A stretch of DNA of 6,385 nt from Acidobacteriota bacterium. Its GTDB lineage: Bacteria > Acidobacteriota > Vicinamibacteria > Vicinamibacterales > 2-12-FULL-66-21. Under the pieces are notes generated by a model, which did not search any database, had not been told where the DNA came from, and worked only from the letters and a program-made list of their open reading frames with translations. This document shows positions 5,611 through 6,385 of this stretch, one piece after another. The position numbers and the translations under genes are program-made. The stretch covers positions 1 to 6,385 of the forward strand of contig JACDDJ010000283.1 in NCBI GenBank assembly GCA_013817065.1, given 5' to 3'. Each line of letters begins with the position of its first letter. The stretch's first letter is position 1.

Positions 5611-6231
5611 GTGAATCGCAACAAGGAAGAACTGCGCCGCCAGGCGCTCGAGAAGCTGCAGGACGCGGAAGTGCTGATGCAGCAGGGGCACTTCGATTAC
5701 GGGAACGGTTTTCATGGACGCGTCTACCTGAATCCGCACCAGCTATTCCGCTATCCCTCGACGATCTGGCACCTCGCGCAGGATCTGATTGACGTGATGC
5801 CAGGCGAGCTGATCGAACAAACCCAGGTCGTGGCTGGACCGGCTACCGGTGGTGCCCTGCTGGCTCATACGATTGCCGGCCTGCTCGATGGCCGGCGAGC
5901 TCTGACCCATCCACCCTGCAGCTTCGCGCCGTTCACGATGGTCGACGGCAACTTCGTCCTGCGACGTTTCTACGCCGAACAGATGCGCGGCAAGCGCGTC
6001 CTGCTGGCTGATGACGTGAGAAACACCGGCAAGACCTTCGAGCAGTGCGCCGCGCTCGTGCGCGGGGCCGGCGGCACCGTGCTCGCCACCGTCGAGATCT
6101 GCGACCGCATGGAAGCCGTCACGGACGCCGGCGTGCCCAATCACACCCTGGCCGAGTATCGCGCGCCGGAGAACTACCCAGCTTCGGCCTGCCCCATGTG
6201 TCGGGCCGGCGAGGAGGTAACAAAGTTCTGA
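5611..6231 (+). CDS. pyrE: Orotate phosphoribosyltransferase-like protein (thermophilic-type PyrE relative)
   Basis: This is a 206-residue type I phosphoribosyltransferase. QGHF (25-28), NGFHGRVYL (32-40) and GPATGG (76-81) follow the layout of the Thermus-type PyrE family. FVLRRF (115-120) leads to the PRPP loop VLLADDVRNTGKT (130-142). A C-terminal CPMC (194-197) matches the Cys pair that ends that family. Orotate + PRPP to OMP is the step missing between PyrD and PyrF, and its place as last pyr gene supports the role. Deviations are that the loop reads DDVRNTG rather than the usual E/DDVxTTG, and the segment before the FVLRR strand (FAPFTMVDG) lacks the acidic residue I expect after FA. 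It could therefore be a divergent PyrE or a paralogous phosphoribosyltransferase. The start is GTG 5611, with GAGGGG (5603-5608) only 2 nt upstream; no ATG lies before the conserved region except Met23. Confidence 0.8.
   Translation: MNRNKEELRRQALEKLQDAEVLMQQGHFDYGNGFHGRVYLNPHQLFRYPSTIWHLAQDLIDVMPGELIEQTQVVAGPATGGALLAHTIAGLLDGRRALTHPPCSFAPFTMVDGNFVLRRFYAEQMRGKRVLLADDVRNTGKTFEQCAALVRGAGGTVLATVEICDRMEAVTDAGVPNHTLAEYRAPENYPASACPMCRAGEEVTKF
6211..6218 (+). promoter_or_regulatory. Strong Shine-Dalgarno sequence inside the pyrE-like 3' end
   Basis: GAGGAGGT is a near-perfect anti-16S complement, lying within the last codons of the pyrE-like gene. It is 9 nt ahead of a CTG codon at 6228 in the frame of the next gene. 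No ATG, GTG or TTG occurs in that frame between here and the recognisable homology, so the site points to CTG 6228 as initiator. Confidence 0.7.
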
Positions 6232-6385
6232 CGAAGAGGAAAGGGACCACGGCGGCGGCAGGACTGCCGATTCGCCTGGACTCGCTGTACGCCGACTTCA
6301 ACCGGGAGGAGTCCGCCACCGATCCGGTTCATCTCGTGCGGCCCTTCACGGATCCGGCGGATCGCGAGATTGCCGGCTTCTGCGC
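6228..6385 (+). CDS. TIGR02757/DUF2400-family protein, N-terminal fragment (runs off right edge)
   Basis: Fifty-two codons are visible. After a basic, low-complexity beginning (TKRKGTTAAAG), the sequence LDSLYADFNREES is followed by DPVHLVRPFTDPADREIAGF. This resembles the N-terminus of the TIGR02757 family (Tyr, Asn-Arg, then DP...F...D.EIAGF), conserved bacterial proteins of about 250 residues whose biochemical role I do not know. The likely start is CTG 6228, which overlaps the upstream TGA as CTGA and has GAGGAGGT at ideal distance. An in-frame GTG at 6198 is a canonical codon but has no ribosome-binding site. The overlap suggests translation coupled to the pyrE-like gene within the same operon, without implying a pyrimidine function. 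Confidence 0.7.
   Translation, partial: MTKRKGTTAAAGLPIRLDSLYADFNREESATDPVHLVRPFTDPADREIAGFC

Noticed and set aside
3868..5739. 623-codon minus-strand open frame opposite pyrB and pyrC
   Set aside because: It lies wholly antisense to two unmistakable enzymes. Its composition (His/Arg/Asp-rich, no hydrophobic core pattern) is what reverse-complemented GC-rich coding DNA gives.
1..6385. CRISPR arrays, insertion sequences, tRNA genes, toxin-antitoxin or phage-defence modules
   Set aside because: I looked on both strands and found no spaced repeats, terminal inverted repeats, transposase motifs, tRNA-like folds or defence-gene motifs. The window is almost entirely core metabolism.

Overview
The window is GC-rich, about two thirds G+C by eye, and densely coding. 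It holds most of a de novo pyrimidine (UMP) biosynthesis locus from a bacterium. The gene set, an alkaline-phosphatase-superfamily membrane protein of a type I associate with Acidobacteriota, and a thermophilic-type PyrE relative suggest a Vicinamibacteria-like acidobacterium. That placement is inference from general impression, not a search result.

Layout, left to right. On the minus strand are the first 22 codons of pyrD (dihydroorotate dehydrogenase B catalytic subunit, running off the left edge) and, upstream of it in the transcript, pyrK (its FAD/[2Fe-2S] electron-transfer subunit). Only 23 bp separate pyrK from a divergent plus-strand gene for a five-TM protein with an alkaline-phosphatase-like extracytoplasmic domain, in which several usual catalytic residues appear replaced. 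A 128-bp gap follows. It contains a very good match to a PyrR-binding RNA hairpin, a 12-codon leader reading frame, and two mutually exclusive small hairpins around the pyrR ribosome-binding site. Then come pyrR, pyrB, pyrC and a pyrE-like phosphoribosyltransferase in one tightly packed operon (4-nt ATGA overlaps, then a 6-nt gap). The right edge holds the start of a TIGR02757/DUF2400-family gene that seems to begin at a CTG codon overlapping the pyrE-like stop codon behind a near-perfect Shine-Dalgarno sequence.

Function. PyrB makes carbamoyl-aspartate, PyrC closes it to dihydroorotate, the PyrD/PyrK complex oxidises it to orotate using NAD+, and the PyrE-like enzyme would join orotate to PRPP to give OMP. 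PyrR, when UMP/UTP is high, should bind the leader hairpin and lower expression of pyrRBCE. No terminator with a U-run is visible between the hairpin and pyrR, so translational control is more likely than the Bacillus-type transcription attenuation. carA, carB and pyrF are not in the window.

I saw no tRNA, rRNA, CRISPR array, insertion sequence or phage gene. The points most worth a second look are the pyrR leader switch, the altered active site of the phosphatase-like protein, the near-leaderless divergent promoter region and the CTG start.
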